Positions 34,037 through 42,351 of a stretch of DNA of 64,000 nt are shown here, piece by piece. The first letter of the stretch is position 1. Each line of letters begins with the position of its first letter. The translations under genes and the position numbers were made by a program. Origin of the DNA: Streptomyces capillispiralis (GTDB lineage: Bacteria > Actinomycetota > Actinomycetes > Streptomycetales > Streptomycetaceae); the NCBI RefSeq assembly GCF_007829875.1, contig NZ_VIWV01000001.1:5302501-5366500 (forward strand). Reading direction: 5' to 3'. The notes below the pieces were generated by a model. The model worked only from the letters and a program-made list of their open reading frames with translations, was not told the DNA's origin and made no database searches.

Positions 34037-35512
34037 CTAGGGGCAGTACGTGTCGCCGTCGGGGCGTTCGCCGGTGGTGAGGAAGTGGGAGACCGTGCGG
34101 TCGCCGCAGGTGTTGCCGTGGGCCAGGTAGGAGTGGTGGCCCGTGCCGTTCACGGTGACCATGACCGCGCGCCGGCCGAGCGCCTCGCGGAGTCTCAGCG
34201 CGCCGCTCAGCGGGGTGACGGCGTCCCGTTCGTTCTGGACGAGCAGGAGGGTGGACGGCCCCCGGCCGGTGATCCGCACCGGTGCCTCGCGGGGCTCGTA
34301 CCGCCAGGCCGCGCACGGCATCGCGTTGCGGGGCATGCCGGCGGTCAGCGGGTACGCGGCGCGGCTCTCGGCGACGTCCTTCCGGTAGCCGGCGGCGGAC
34401 CGGGGCCAGGCCACGTCGTTGCAGATCGTCCCGGTGGCGACGGCGGCCACGTCCTGCGGGACCGACCCCGGAAGGGCGGGCGGCACGGTTCCGGACCCGG
34501 CGGCGGCCATCGCCTTCGCCAGCGTCGGGTAACGGCCGGGCAGGGAGAGGCCGTCCAGCATGATGTGGCGCAGCACGTTGCCGTCGAACTCCTCGGCGCC
34601 GGGCCGGCGGACCGGCTCGCGGTCGAGGCGGGCGGCGAGCCGCAGGAACAGCGGACGCACCTCCGCCGCCGTCCGCGCGACCCGGTCCGGATTTCCGGGC
34701 TCGGACGCCCACGCCGCGAAGTGCGGGAAGACGTCCTCGACACCCTGCTCGTGCCCGGCCAGCCAGGCCCGGGCCACCCGGCCGGGGTCGGGGTCGTCGT
34801 TGCTGTCCAGCACGATCCGGTCCGTGCGGTGCGGGAACAACTGGCTGTAGACGGCGGTGACGTACGTCCCGTACGAGACGGCCCACGCGGAGATCCTCCG
34901 CTCGCCGAGCGCGGCCCGGATCCGGTCCAGGTCACGGGCGTTGTTCGGGGTGCTCAGGTGCCGCATCAGCGCACCGCCCTCGCGCGCGCAGGCGTCCGAG
35001 ACCCGTTCGGCGGTGGCCATGTTCTCGTCGACCGAACCGTCCGGGGCGGGCCAGGGACGCAGCTTGGTCATGGCCAGGTCACCCTGGTCCAGTCCGCAGC
35101 CGGCGGAGCCGGACGGGGCGATGCCGCGGGGCGCGAACCCGATCAGGTCGTACTGGTCGCGCACCTCCCGCGGCAGCTTCTGCCCCTTGCCGGAGGGGTC
35201 GTTGAGGCTGGAACCGCCCGGCCCGCCGGGGACGAGGAACAGGACGCCGCGCCGGGCCCCGTCGTCCTCGGCCGGTATCCGCGAGAGCGCGAGGGAGATC
35301 CGCGCGCCCCCGGGGTCGGCGTAGTCCATGGGCACGCGGACCGTGGCGCACTCCTGACGGGGATCGGCGCCCTTCGTGCCGTCGCAGGGCTCCCAGGACA
35401 GCGCCGAACGGTCCGGGCCCGGTACGGCGTCGGCGGTCAGCGGTGGGAGCAGGGCGACGAGGAGGGCGGCGGGTACGGCGGTGAGGGCGAGGTGGCGCGT
35501 GATCGGTGGCAT
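34037..35512 (-). CDS. Secreted tripeptidyl aminopeptidase-like hydrolase
   Basis: A 491-residue alpha/beta hydrolase of peptidase family S33. A Sec signal peptide (MPPITRHLALTAVPAALLVALLPPLTADA) is followed by the oxyanion region VLFLVPGGPGGSS, the nucleophile in AVSYGTYVTAVYS, the acid in QNERDAVTPLSGAL, and the histidine in NGTGHHSYLA. The C-terminal TAP-like domain ends with paired cysteines (NTCGDRT, DTYCP). It removes N-terminal tripeptides from exported proteins in related Streptomyces. ATG 35512 is preferred over the longer frame because it starts directly at the signal peptide. Confidence 0.85.
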   Translation of the reverse strand: MPPITRHLALTAVPAALLVALLPPLTADAVPGPDRSALSWEPCDGTKGADPRQECATVRVPMDYADPGGARISLALSRIPAEDDGARRGVLFLVPGGPGGSSLNDPSGKGQKLPREVRDQYDLIGFAPRGIAPSGSAGCGLDQGDLAMTKLRPWPAPDGSVDENMATAERVSDACAREGGALMRHLSTPNNARDLDRIRAALGERRISAWAVSYGTYVTAVYSQLFPHRTDRIVLDSNDDPDPGRVARAWLAGHEQGVEDVFPHFAAWASEPGNPDRVARTAAEVRPLFLRLAARLDREPVRRPGAEEFDGNVLRHIMLDGLSLPGRYPTLAKAMAAAGSGTVPPALPGSVPQDVAAVATGTICNDVAWPRSAAGYRKDVAESRAAYPLTAGMPRNAMPCAAWRYEPREAPVRITGRGPSTLLLVQNERDAVTPLSGALRLREALGRRAVMVTVNGTGHHSYLAHGNTCGDRTVSHFLTTGERPDGDTYCP

Positions 35513-35604
35513 GCCCACGAGCCTCACGGAACACCGGCCCCGCCCCCATCCGGGCAACGGCCCCATGTCCCCGGGGGTTTACCCCAGGGCGGCCGCGCCC
35601 GGCG

Positions 35605-36192
35605 TCAGCCGGCCGTCGTGGCGCGGTGCACGCTCTCGCGGAGCAGGGCGCGCCGCCGCTCGTGCGCTTCCTCGGGCTCCTCGGCGGTCGCGGCGTACAC
35701 GTTGCTGACCGGTGACCAGGCCATGGACATGGCGATGACCAGGGCCATCAGGTCGAACGGGTCCCCCTGACGCACCAGACCCGCGGCCTGGGCGTCGGCG
35801 ATGGCGCGCAGCTTGCCGTCGTGACGGAGCTCGTGCTCCTCCACCAGGTGGCCGGCCGGGCGGCGCTCCAGGCGCGCCCAGGTGGCCAGGCGGATGAGGT
35901 CGGGGCGGCGCAGGTACTCGTCGTAGAGGCGTACGGCCCAGTCCGCGAGGTCGGTCGCGTCGATCGGGACGACGTCCACGATCCGGTCCAGGGAGCCGAG
36001 GAAGATGGCGTCGAACAGCCCTTCCTTGCTCCCGAAGTAGGCATAGAGCTGCGCCTTGTTCGTGCGGGCGGCGGCCACGATCCGTTCGACGCGGGCACCG
36101 GCGATCCCGTGCTCGGCGAACTCCTGGGTCGCCACGTCGAGGATGCGCCGGTACGTCGCCGCTCCGCGCGAGGTCAGGGGTTGGTCTGCCAT
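35605..36192 (-). CDS. TetR-family regulator
   Basis: A 195-residue TetR-type repressor. The N-terminal helix-turn-helix is RILDVATQEFAEHGIAGARVERIVAAARTNKAQLYAYFGSKEGLFDAIF (about residues 15-60), and the C-terminal ligand domain is helical (TetR_C-type, with DWAVRLYDEYLRRPDLIRLATW). ATG 36192 is chosen; the longer frame would run over its operator. It faces the alcohol dehydrogenase gene across a 96-base gap holding two matching operator-like sites and likely represses both genes. Confidence 0.88.
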   Translation of the reverse strand: MADQPLTSRGAATYRRILDVATQEFAEHGIAGARVERIVAAARTNKAQLYAYFGSKEGLFDAIFLGSLDRIVDVVPIDATDLADWAVRLYDEYLRRPDLIRLATWARLERRPAGHLVEEHELRHDGKLRAIADAQAAGLVRQGDPFDLMALVIAMSMAWSPVSNVYAATAEEPEEAHERRRALLRESVHRATTAG

Positions 36193-36204
36193 GCCCGGCA
36201 CGCT

Positions 36205-36223
36205 ACCAACCAGAACAGTTGGT
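36205..36223. promoter_or_regulatory. TetR operator candidate 1
   Basis: ACCAAC-CAGAACA-GTTGGT, perfect 6-base arms, 12 bases upstream of the TetR start. It shares CAGAACAGT plus the following GTTT with operator 2. Confidence 0.6.
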
Positions 36224-36259
36224 TTGCTTTCCGCACCCGGCACCCCTACCGTGAAATAG

Positions 36260-36273
36260 ACAGAACAGTCTGT
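36260..36273. promoter_or_regulatory. TetR operator candidate 2
   Basis: ACAGA-ACAG-TCTGT, just before the dehydrogenase ribosome binding site. Aligned with operator 1, 13 of 16 bases agree from CAGAACAGT onward. Confidence 0.6.
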
Positions 36274-36288
36274 TTAAGGAGACGCACT

Positions 36289-37332
36289 GTGCGGACAACC
36301 ACCGGCTGGCAGGCGGACGGCACCACCACGGAGCTGCGGCGCACGCGCCTGGAGCGGCGCGATCTGCGCCCCGACGACCTGGCGGTCCGGGTCGACTACT
36401 GCGGCGTCTGCCACTCGGACCTGCACGCCCTGGGCAGCCACGACCCCGACGCGGGACGCCCCCTGGTCCCGGGGCACGAGTTCACCGGCGTGGTCACCGG
36501 GACGGGACCCGCGGTCACCCGCTTCTCCGCCGGGGACGCCGTCGCGGTCGGCAACATCGTCGACTCCTGCGGCGCGTGCCCCATGTGCCGCGCGGGCCAG
36601 GAGAACTTCTGCCACGCCTTCCCCACCCTGACCTACGGCGGCACCGACCGGCACGACGGATCGACCACCCTCGGCGGCTACTCCCGCGAGTACGTCGTCC
36701 ACGAAGCGTTCGCCCACCCGCTGCCGGCCGCCCTGGACCCGGCCGCCGCCGCCCCGCTGCTCTGCGCCGGCGTCACCGTCTGGGAACCCCTGCACACCCT
36801 GGGCGTGGGGCCGGGGACCCGGGTCGCCGTGGCGGGCCTGGGCGGCCTCGGCCACCTCGCGGTCAAGTTCGCCGTGGCGCTCGGAGCCGACACCTCCGTC
36901 ATCAGCCGCTCACCCGGCAAGGCCGACGACGCCCGCCGCCTCGGCGCCCACGGCTTCCTCGTCTCCACGGACCCCGACCGGATGGCCGCCGCCCGGGACC
37001 GGTTCGACGTCGTCATCGACACCATCTCCGCCCCGCACGACCTCGGCCCCTATCTGCGCCTGGTCGCCATGGACGGCACGCTCAGCCAGGTCGGCCACCT
37101 CGGCCCCGTCACCGTGGACACCATGGACCTGCTCGTGGGCCGCAAGAAGCTCACCTCGGCGGGAAGCGCCGGCCTCCCCGCGACCGCCGCCATGCTGGAG
37201 TTCTGCGCCGAGCACGCCGTCACCGCCGACATCGAACTGCTCCCCTCGGCCCGGGTGAACGAGGCCCTCGACCGCCTCCGCCGCAACGACGTCCGCTACC
37301 GCTTCGTCCTCGACATGTCCGACCTCACCTAG
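36289..37332 (+). CDS. Zinc-dependent alcohol dehydrogenase (CAD/YahK type)
   Basis: A 347-residue medium-chain dehydrogenase. Catalytic zinc: CGVCHSDLHAL and GHEFTGVV with Cys, His and Glu; structural zinc: CGACPMCRAGQENFC. The Rossmann fold is VAVAGLGGLGHLAVKFA. SRSPGKADDARRLGA suggests NADP preference, as in cinnamyl-alcohol/aldehyde reductases of the YahK type. GTG 36289 has AAGGAG seven bases upstream. Probably induced when the divergent TetR protein binds an aldehyde or related compound. Substrate unknown. Confidence 0.9.
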   Translation: MRTTTGWQADGTTTELRRTRLERRDLRPDDLAVRVDYCGVCHSDLHALGSHDPDAGRPLVPGHEFTGVVTGTGPAVTRFSAGDAVAVGNIVDSCGACPMCRAGQENFCHAFPTLTYGGTDRHDGSTTLGGYSREYVVHEAFAHPLPAALDPAAAAPLLCAGVTVWEPLHTLGVGPGTRVAVAGLGGLGHLAVKFAVALGADTSVISRSPGKADDARRLGAHGFLVSTDPDRMAAARDRFDVVIDTISAPHDLGPYLRLVAMDGTLSQVGHLGPVTVDTMDLLVGRKKLTSAGSAGLPATAAMLEFCAEHAVTADIELLPSARVNEALDRLRRNDVRYRFVLDMSDLT

Positions 37333-37897
37333 CCGCCCCCCGGCCCCTCCCGCCCGTCGCGGGCCACTGGACGGCGGGTGTTTGATTCGCGGGCATACCC
37401 GAAGCCCGCCGCTTTCCGCCGGGCCGCTCGCTTCTCTCCCGCCCGAGTACGGCACCGTCAAAGAAGCGAGTGGCCCGGCACCGGTTCACAGGTGCCGCGC
37501 TTCCCGCCCTCATCACCGCTCCTCAATAAACGGCTTCCAACATAAATGCGCGAATCCCCGCATCACCGCAACACATCCAATTAAGACTCCCGAATAATCC
37601 TGTTCGAACCGCAATCGCCAACCGCACCCACCCCGCCCCCACTCCGCGCCCACCCCGCACCCTCCTCGCCCCCGACGTCACCCCCGCACCTGACCCCACC
37701 TGCGCGGAACTCCGCCTTCACCCCGCCGTCACCCCTCCGCGCCGAAGAACTCCCACCCGCCCGGCACGAAACCGTTGGCCAAAACCAATCCCCGTGTGCC
37801 GACCCGCACGTGTAGTGCACAAGATCCTGCCGAGTGTAGGCCTGACACGGCATTCTGGGCGTGCGAAGAGTAAAACCGGAAAAGCGAGGGGATCACC
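37333..37897. other. 565-base noncoding gap with a C-rich tract
   Basis: No supported ORF. The first half is relatively A/T rich for this genome (37530-37600). The second half has a long C-rich top strand; 37649-37673 reads on the complement as four G-runs with short loops, a G-quadruplex-type pattern. The end (37860-37897) leads into a GTG start with GAGGGG upstream, so a promoter for the next gene probably lies near 37800-37870. Confidence 0.5.
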
Positions 37898-38107
37898 GTG
37901 AAGGCACGACACTCGGCGCCCCGCGCCGAAGAAGTGGAGGAAGTGGTGAAGGAATTGCGGGCGGTACTCGCTGAAGCCGGAATTTCCCTGCTGTCACTGG
38001 GGCTGGACCCGGTGAGTCTTGCGTGGGAGGCGCCCCGCCCGCTCGTCGCACCGGGGCGGCGCCCCCCGCGCACCGCACGCCGCACCGCCGCGGCGGTGAT
38101 GCGGTGA
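37898..38107 (+). CDS. Small hypothetical protein A
   Basis: A 69-residue basic protein (MKARHSAPRAEEVEEVVKEL...) with an amphipathic helix RAEEVEEVVKELRAVLAEAG and an arginine-rich end. GTG 37898 has GAGGGG upstream. Its stop overlaps the GTG of the next small gene, which supports both being real. Function unknown. Confidence 0.6.
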   Translation: MKARHSAPRAEEVEEVVKELRAVLAEAGISLLSLGLDPVSLAWEAPRPLVAPGRRPPRTARRTAAAVMR

Positions 38108-38319
38108 AGCCGCCCGTCGGCGCGTACGTCGTGGACACCCGGACCGAACGGATCGGCATCGTCATGGGGCATGAGGGGCCCTACGTCCAGCTGAGACCGT
38201 ACGGCGGCGGCCGCGAGTGGGACGCCCACCCGGGGGCCGTCCGGCACGCGACGCCCGCCGAGCGGCTGCGCGCGGCGACGGCGTACGCCAACGCCCGCAG
38301 TCGCGGTGAGGTGCCTTGA
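38104..38319 (+). CDS. Small hypothetical protein B
   Basis: A 71-residue protein (VKPPVGAYVVDTRTERIGIV, then MGHEGPYVQLRPYGGGREWDA). The beta-rich core ending in a W-D pair resembles small Streptomyces proteins often encoded near regulators; no function is known to me. Coupled by GTGA overlap to the gene before it and 21 bases from recO. Confidence 0.65.
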   Translation: MKPPVGAYVVDTRTERIGIVMGHEGPYVQLRPYGGGREWDAHPGAVRHATPAERLRAATAYANARSRGEVP

Positions 38320-38327
38320 ACGTAGGC

Positions 38328-38333
38328 GACAAT
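38328..38333 (+). promoter_or_regulatory. Candidate -10 element for leaderless recO
   Basis: GACAAT seven bases before the recO ATG, same wording and spacing as era. Confidence 0.4.
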
Positions 38334-38340
38334 GGACGCC

Positions 38341-39087
38341 ATGAGTCTGTTCCGCGACGACGGCATCGTGCTGCGCACCCAGAAGCTGGGTGAGGCGGAC
38401 CGGATCATCACCCTGCTCACCCGCGGTCACGGGCGGGTACGCGCCGTGGCGAGGGGCGTGCGCCGGACGAAGTCCAAGTTCGGTGCGCGCCTCGAACCGT
38501 TCTCGCACGTCGACGTGCAGTTCTTCTCCAAGGGCAGCGAGCTGATCGGCCGCGGCCTCCCGCTGTGCACCCAGAGCGAGACCATCGCGCCGTACGGCGG
38601 CGGCATCGTCACCGACTACGCGCGCTACACCGCCGGGACGGCCATGCTGGAGACCGCCGAGCGGTTCACCGACCACGAGGGCGAGCCGGCGGTCCAGCAG
38701 TACCTGCTGCTCGTCGGCGGGCTGCGGACACTCGCCCGCGGCGAGCACGCCCCGCACCTCGTCCTCGACGCGTTCCTGCTGCGCTCCCTCGCCGTCAACG
38801 GGTACGCGCCCAGCTTCACCGACTGCGCGAAGTGCGGGATGCCCGGACCGAACCGGTTCTTCTCGGTCGCCTCGGGCGGTTCCGTCTGCGTCGACTGCCG
38901 GGTGCCCGGCAGCGTCGTACCCTCACCGCAGGCCCTGGAGCTCCTCGGAGCGCTGCTCACGGGAGACTGGGGGACCGCCGACGCCTGCGAGGCGCGGTAC
39001 GTGCGGGAGGGCAGCGGCCTGGTCTCCGCCTACCTGCACTGGCACCTGGAGCGCGGACTGCGCTCGCTGCGGTACGTCGAGAAGTAA
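38341..39087 (+). CDS. recO: DNA repair protein RecO
   Basis: A 248-residue RecFOR recombination mediator that helps load RecA on gapped DNA. The N-terminal OB fold is MSLFRDDGIVLRTQKLGEADRI, followed by LTRGHGRVRAVARGVRR; the C-terminal helical part has a four-cysteine zinc site CAKCGMPG and CVDC around residues 163-183. ATG 38341 is chosen over ATG 38332, which overlaps the candidate -10. uppS follows 36 bases later, the usual actinobacterial order. Confidence 0.95.
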   Translation: MSLFRDDGIVLRTQKLGEADRIITLLTRGHGRVRAVARGVRRTKSKFGARLEPFSHVDVQFFSKGSELIGRGLPLCTQSETIAPYGGGIVTDYARYTAGTAMLETAERFTDHEGEPAVQQYLLLVGGLRTLARGEHAPHLVLDAFLLRSLAVNGYAPSFTDCAKCGMPGPNRFFSVASGGSVCVDCRVPGSVVPSPQALELLGALLTGDWGTADACEARYVREGSGLVSAYLHWHLERGLRSLRYVEK

Positions 39088-39123
39088 GCCACACAGCAAC
39101 CAGCCGAAGGAGACGAGAAGCAC

Positions 39124-39963
39124 ATGGTGGTACGCGGGTTCCTGGGGCGGCAGCGCCGGGAGTACAGGACACCGGAACCGCACCCCTCCGGCGCGCGGCC
39201 CCCGAAGATCCCCGGGGAGCTGGTCCCGAAGCATGTGGCGATCGTCATGGACGGCAACGGCCGGTGGGCGAAGGAGCGGGGACTGCCGCGCACCGAGGGG
39301 CACAAGGTCGGGGCCGAGCGGGTGCTGGACGTGCTGCAGGGCGGCGTCGAGATGGGCGTGGGCGCCATCTCCCTGTACGCCTTCTCCACCGAGAACTGGA
39401 AGCGCTCGCCGGACGAGGTGCGCTTCCTGATGAACTTCAACCGCGACTTCATCCGCAAGACCCGGGACCAGCTCGACCAACTGGGCATCCGGGTGCGCTG
39501 GGTCGGGCGGATGCCCAAGCTGTGGAAGTCCGTGGCCAAGGAACTCCAGATCGCCCAGGAGCAGACGAAGGACAACGACCGGCTGACGCTGTACTTCTGC
39601 ATGAACTACGGCGGGCGCGCGGAGATCGCGGACGCCGCGCAGGCGCTCGCTGAGGACGTGCGGGCCGGACGGCTCGACCCGTCGAAGGTCAACGAGAAGA
39701 CGCTGCAGAGGTACATGTACTACCCGGACATGCCGGACGTGGACCTGTTCCTGCGGCCGAGCGGTGAGCAGCGCACGTCCAACTACCTGCTCTGGCAGAG
39801 CGCGTACGCGGAGATGGTCTTCCAGGACGTGCTGTGGCCGGACTTCGACCGCCGCGACCTGTGGCGGGCCTGCCTCGAATTCGCCTCCCGCGACCGGCGG
39901 TTCGGCGGCGCCATCCCCAACGAGGAACTGCTGGCCATGGAGGGCAGGCAGTCCGAGGGCTGA
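39124..39963 (+). CDS. uppS: Isoprenyl (undecaprenyl/polyprenyl) diphosphate synthase
   Basis: A 279-residue cis-prenyltransferase that makes the long-chain polyprenyl phosphate carrier for peptidoglycan. The IPP/metal-binding HVAIVMDGNGRWAKERGL is near residue 40, LYAFSTENWKR near 86, and the C-terminal DLFLRPSGEQRTSNYLLWQSAYAE near 205-228. ATG 39124 has AAGGAG upstream. Sits after recO; membrane-associated enzyme. Chain length cannot be read from sequence. Confidence 0.95.
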   Translation: MVVRGFLGRQRREYRTPEPHPSGARPPKIPGELVPKHVAIVMDGNGRWAKERGLPRTEGHKVGAERVLDVLQGGVEMGVGAISLYAFSTENWKRSPDEVRFLMNFNRDFIRKTRDQLDQLGIRVRWVGRMPKLWKSVAKELQIAQEQTKDNDRLTLYFCMNYGGRAEIADAAQALAEDVRAGRLDPSKVNEKTLQRYMYYPDMPDVDLFLRPSGEQRTSNYLLWQSAYAEMVFQDVLWPDFDRRDLWRACLEFASRDRRFGGAIPNEELLAMEGRQSEG

Positions 39964-39981
39964 CCCCCAGGGACAGGACGT

Positions 39982-39987
39982 TAGGGT
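39982..39987 (+). promoter_or_regulatory. Candidate -10 of the YcxB-like gene
   Basis: TAGGGT seven bases before ATG 39995, with CTGACC at 39960-39965, a -35-like hexamer 16 bases upstream. Confidence 0.4.
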
Positions 39988-39994
39988 TCCGCCC

Positions 39995-40525
39995 ATGGTT
40001 CACCAGGGGCGGGACATCATTCAGGACAGCGGCACCGAGGCCGTCGAGCTGGTCTACCGGCCGACGCGCGCCGACGTCCTCCAGGGCATCCGGGTCCGTG
40101 AACGCGTGCGCGGAGTGGCGCCGGCGCGGTGGATATTCGTCGTGCTGTTCGCCGGATTCGCCGCGTTCACCGCGCTCGGAGGCGTGGACGCCGCGGTGCT
40201 GACCGCGCTGTCGCTGCTGACCGCGGTCCTGATCGGGGCCACGCCCCGGATCCAGGCCAACCAGGTGTTCCGGGCCGTCTCCTGGCAGGGCGAGTACCGC
40301 GTCACGGTGACCGACGCGGGGATCACCGTCGAGACCGGGCACACGACGCTGGTGCAGCGCTGGACGCTGTTCCGCGGCTACCGCGAGACCTCCGAGCACG
40401 TGGTGCTGCTCAGCCGCGACCCGGGCATCCTGGTGGTGGAGGTCGAGCCCAAGCGCGGTCTGCGCGGCGAGGAGGACCTCGACCGCCTGCGGACCCTGCT
40501 CGACCGGCACGTCGCCCGCGTATGA
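39995..40525 (+). CDS. YcxB-like membrane protein
   Basis: A 176-residue protein with two adjacent hydrophobic helices (ARWIFVVLFAGFAAFTALGG, LTALSLLTAVLIGATPRI) and a C-terminal soluble part typical of the YcxB-like family (QGEYRVTVTDAGITVETGHTTLVQRW, then FRGYRETSEHVVLLSR). No enzymatic role is known. Its stop overlaps the next ATG, so the two membrane proteins are co-translated. Confidence 0.75.
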   Translation: MVHQGRDIIQDSGTEAVELVYRPTRADVLQGIRVRERVRGVAPARWIFVVLFAGFAAFTALGGVDAAVLTALSLLTAVLIGATPRIQANQVFRAVSWQGEYRVTVTDAGITVETGHTTLVQRWTLFRGYRETSEHVVLLSRDPGILVVEVEPKRGLRGEEDLDRLRTLLDRHVARV

Positions 40526-40917
40526 CGGCTCCGCGTACGACGGCTGCTCCCGCCACCGGGGCCTCCCGGGTCGCGCGCGGGTGTGCGGCGGCGGTCGCGT
40601 TCCTCTTCGCGGGGGCGGCCGTGCTGCTCGCCTTCGGCAGCACGGTCGAGATGGAGTCCTTCCCGGGGCTGCGGGAGAACCTGGCGCCGCTCGCCGTGTA
40701 CCTGCTGGTGTTCGCCGTGCCGGCGGCCGCCGCCGGACTGGCGATGGCCGGGTGGCGGTCCGCAGCGGGATGGGCGGCCGCCGCGGTCGTCGGTGTCCTC
40801 GTCGCGGTGCGGCTGTGGACGCTCGCGCCGATGCTGCACTGCTGGTCCCACGACAGCGTGGGCAGGAACGACGACGGCTCGTACCACTGCGTGAACCGCG
40901 GCGACATGCTCCCCTGA
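40522..40917 (+). CDS. Small integral membrane protein
   Basis: A 131-residue protein with three hydrophobic segments (CAAAVAFLFAGAAVLLAFG, NLAPLAVYLLVFAVPAAAAGLAMAG, GWAAAAVVGVLVAVRLW) and a C-terminal extracytoplasmic tail with two cysteines (LHCWSHDS, YHCVN). ATGA overlap with the preceding gene. Not recognised. It converges on zur. Confidence 0.7.
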   Translation: MTAPRTTAAPATGASRVARGCAAAVAFLFAGAAVLLAFGSTVEMESFPGLRENLAPLAVYLLVFAVPAAAAGLAMAGWRSAAGWAAAAVVGVLVAVRLWTLAPMLHCWSHDSVGRNDDGSYHCVNRGDMLP

Positions 40918-40963
40918 GAAGCGGCCGCCGCCGCGGCCTCGGCCGGCCGCCGCGCGCGCGGCG

Positions 40964-41386
40964 TCAGCCCGCGTTCGCCGCCGCCGCGCACTCCGCGCAG
41001 GTGCCGAAGACCTCGACGGTGTGCGCCACGTTGACGTAGCCGTGTTCGGCGGCGACGGCCTCGGCCCACTTCTCCACGGCCGGGCCCTCCACCTCCACGG
41101 CCTTGCCGCAGCTGCGGCAGACCAGGTGGTGGTGATGGTCGCCGGTGGAGCAGCGGCGGTAGACGGACTCGCCGTCGGCGGTGCGCAGAACGTCGACCTC
41201 ACCGGCGTCGGCGAGGGACTGCAGGGTGCGGTAGACCGTGGTGAGCCCGACCGAGTCGCCCTTGTGCTTGAGCATGTCGTGCAGTTCCTGCGCGCTGCGG
41301 AACTCGTCGACCTCCTGAAGGCACGCCGACACGGCGGCACGCTGCCGGGTGGAGCGGCCCTTCACGGGCGGTCCTGCGGTCGTCAC
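40964..41386 (-). CDS. zur: Zinc uptake regulator Zur (Fur family)
   Basis: A 140-residue Fur-type repressor. The winged helix is TRQRAAVSACLQEVDEF...GLTTVYRTLQSLADAG; the regulatory zinc region is CSTGDHHHHLVCRSCGKAVEVE, and the structural zinc cysteines are VFGTCAECAAAA. These match Zur more than Fur or PerR, and the adjacent zinc transporter genes support that. GTG 41386 has GAGGAG upstream. It is last in the znuA-znuC-znuB-zur series, which would give autoregulation through the Zur box at 44192. Confidence 0.88.
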   Translation of the reverse strand: MTTAGPPVKGRSTRQRAAVSACLQEVDEFRSAQELHDMLKHKGDSVGLTTVYRTLQSLADAGEVDVLRTADGESVYRRCSTGDHHHHLVCRSCGKAVEVEGPAVEKWAEAVAAEHGYVNVAHTVEVFGTCAECAAAANAG

Positions 41387-41448
41387 GGGAATGCCTCCTC
41401 ACATCTGGCCTCTGCCCGGGCCATTGTGCCAGCCCGGCCGGAGGGCAG

Positions 41449-42351
41449 TCAGGCGCCGACCCCGTCGCGCTCCGTGCGGCCGGCCGGAATGGCGCACTCG
41501 GCGGGATCACCGCCGGGCTGCGCGGCGGCCAGGGCCCGGGCGCGGCGCCGGGTCAGCGGGGTGGCCAGCGCGGTCAGCGCGATGAACGCGCCGATGGTCA
41601 GCAGCACGATCGTCGCACCGGGCGGCACGTCCTGGTAGTACGAGGTGACGGTGCCGCCGAGGGTCGTGCTCACGCCGATGGCGACGGCGATGGCGAAGGT
41701 GGCGGCGAAGCTGCGGGTGAGCTGCTGGGCCGCCGCGACGGGCACCACCATGAGCGCGCTCACCAGCAGCAGGCCGACCACGCGCATCGCGACCGAGACG
41801 GTCACGGCGGCGGTGATCGCCGTCAGCAGGTTCAGGAACCGCACCGGCAGGCCCGTCACCCGGGCGAACTCCTCGTCCTGGCTGACCGCGAACAGCTGCC
41901 GGCGCAGACCGACGGTGATCAGCACGACGAAGGCGGCCAGCAGGCAGATCGCGGTGACGTCGGACGCGGAGACCGTGGACAGGGAGCCGAAGAGGAACGA
42001 CGACAGGTTCGTGGTGGAGCCGCCGGGGGCGAGGTTGATGAACATCACGCCGCCCGCCATACCGCCGTAGAAGAGCATCGCGAGGGCGATGTCGCCGCGG
42101 GTCCTGGCGTACCAGCGGACCAGCTCCATGAAGACGGCGCCGAAGACGGAGACCAGCGTCGCCATCCACACCGGGGACCAGGAGAGCAGGAAGCCGAGGC
42201 CGACGCCGGTCATGGCGACGTGGCCGATGCCGTCGCCCATGAGGGCCTGGCGGCGCTGCACGAGGTAGATGCCGACGGCGGGGGCGGTGATGCCGACCAG
42301 GACGGCGGCGAGCAGCGCCCGCTGCATGAAGGCGTAGTCGAGGATCTCCAT
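41449..42351 (-). CDS. znuB: Zinc ABC transporter permease
   Basis: A 300-residue ABC-3 family permease with about eight membrane helices (MEILDYAFMQRALLAAVLVGI, LVQRRQALMGDGIGHVAM with the family signature, VSVAMRVVGLLLVSALMVVPVAAAQ). Imports zinc together with ZnuA and ZnuC. Its ATG overlaps the znuC stop by one base. Confidence 0.9.
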   Translation of the reverse strand: MEILDYAFMQRALLAAVLVGITAPAVGIYLVQRRQALMGDGIGHVAMTGVGLGFLLSWSPVWMATLVSVFGAVFMELVRWYARTRGDIALAMLFYGGMAGGVMFINLAPGGSTTNLSSFLFGSLSTVSASDVTAICLLAAFVVLITVGLRRQLFAVSQDEEFARVTGLPVRFLNLLTAITAAVTVSVAMRVVGLLLVSALMVVPVAAAQQLTRSFAATFAIAVAIGVSTTLGGTVTSYYQDVPPGATIVLLTIGAFIALTALATPLTRRRARALAAAQPGGDPAECAIPAGRTERDGVGA

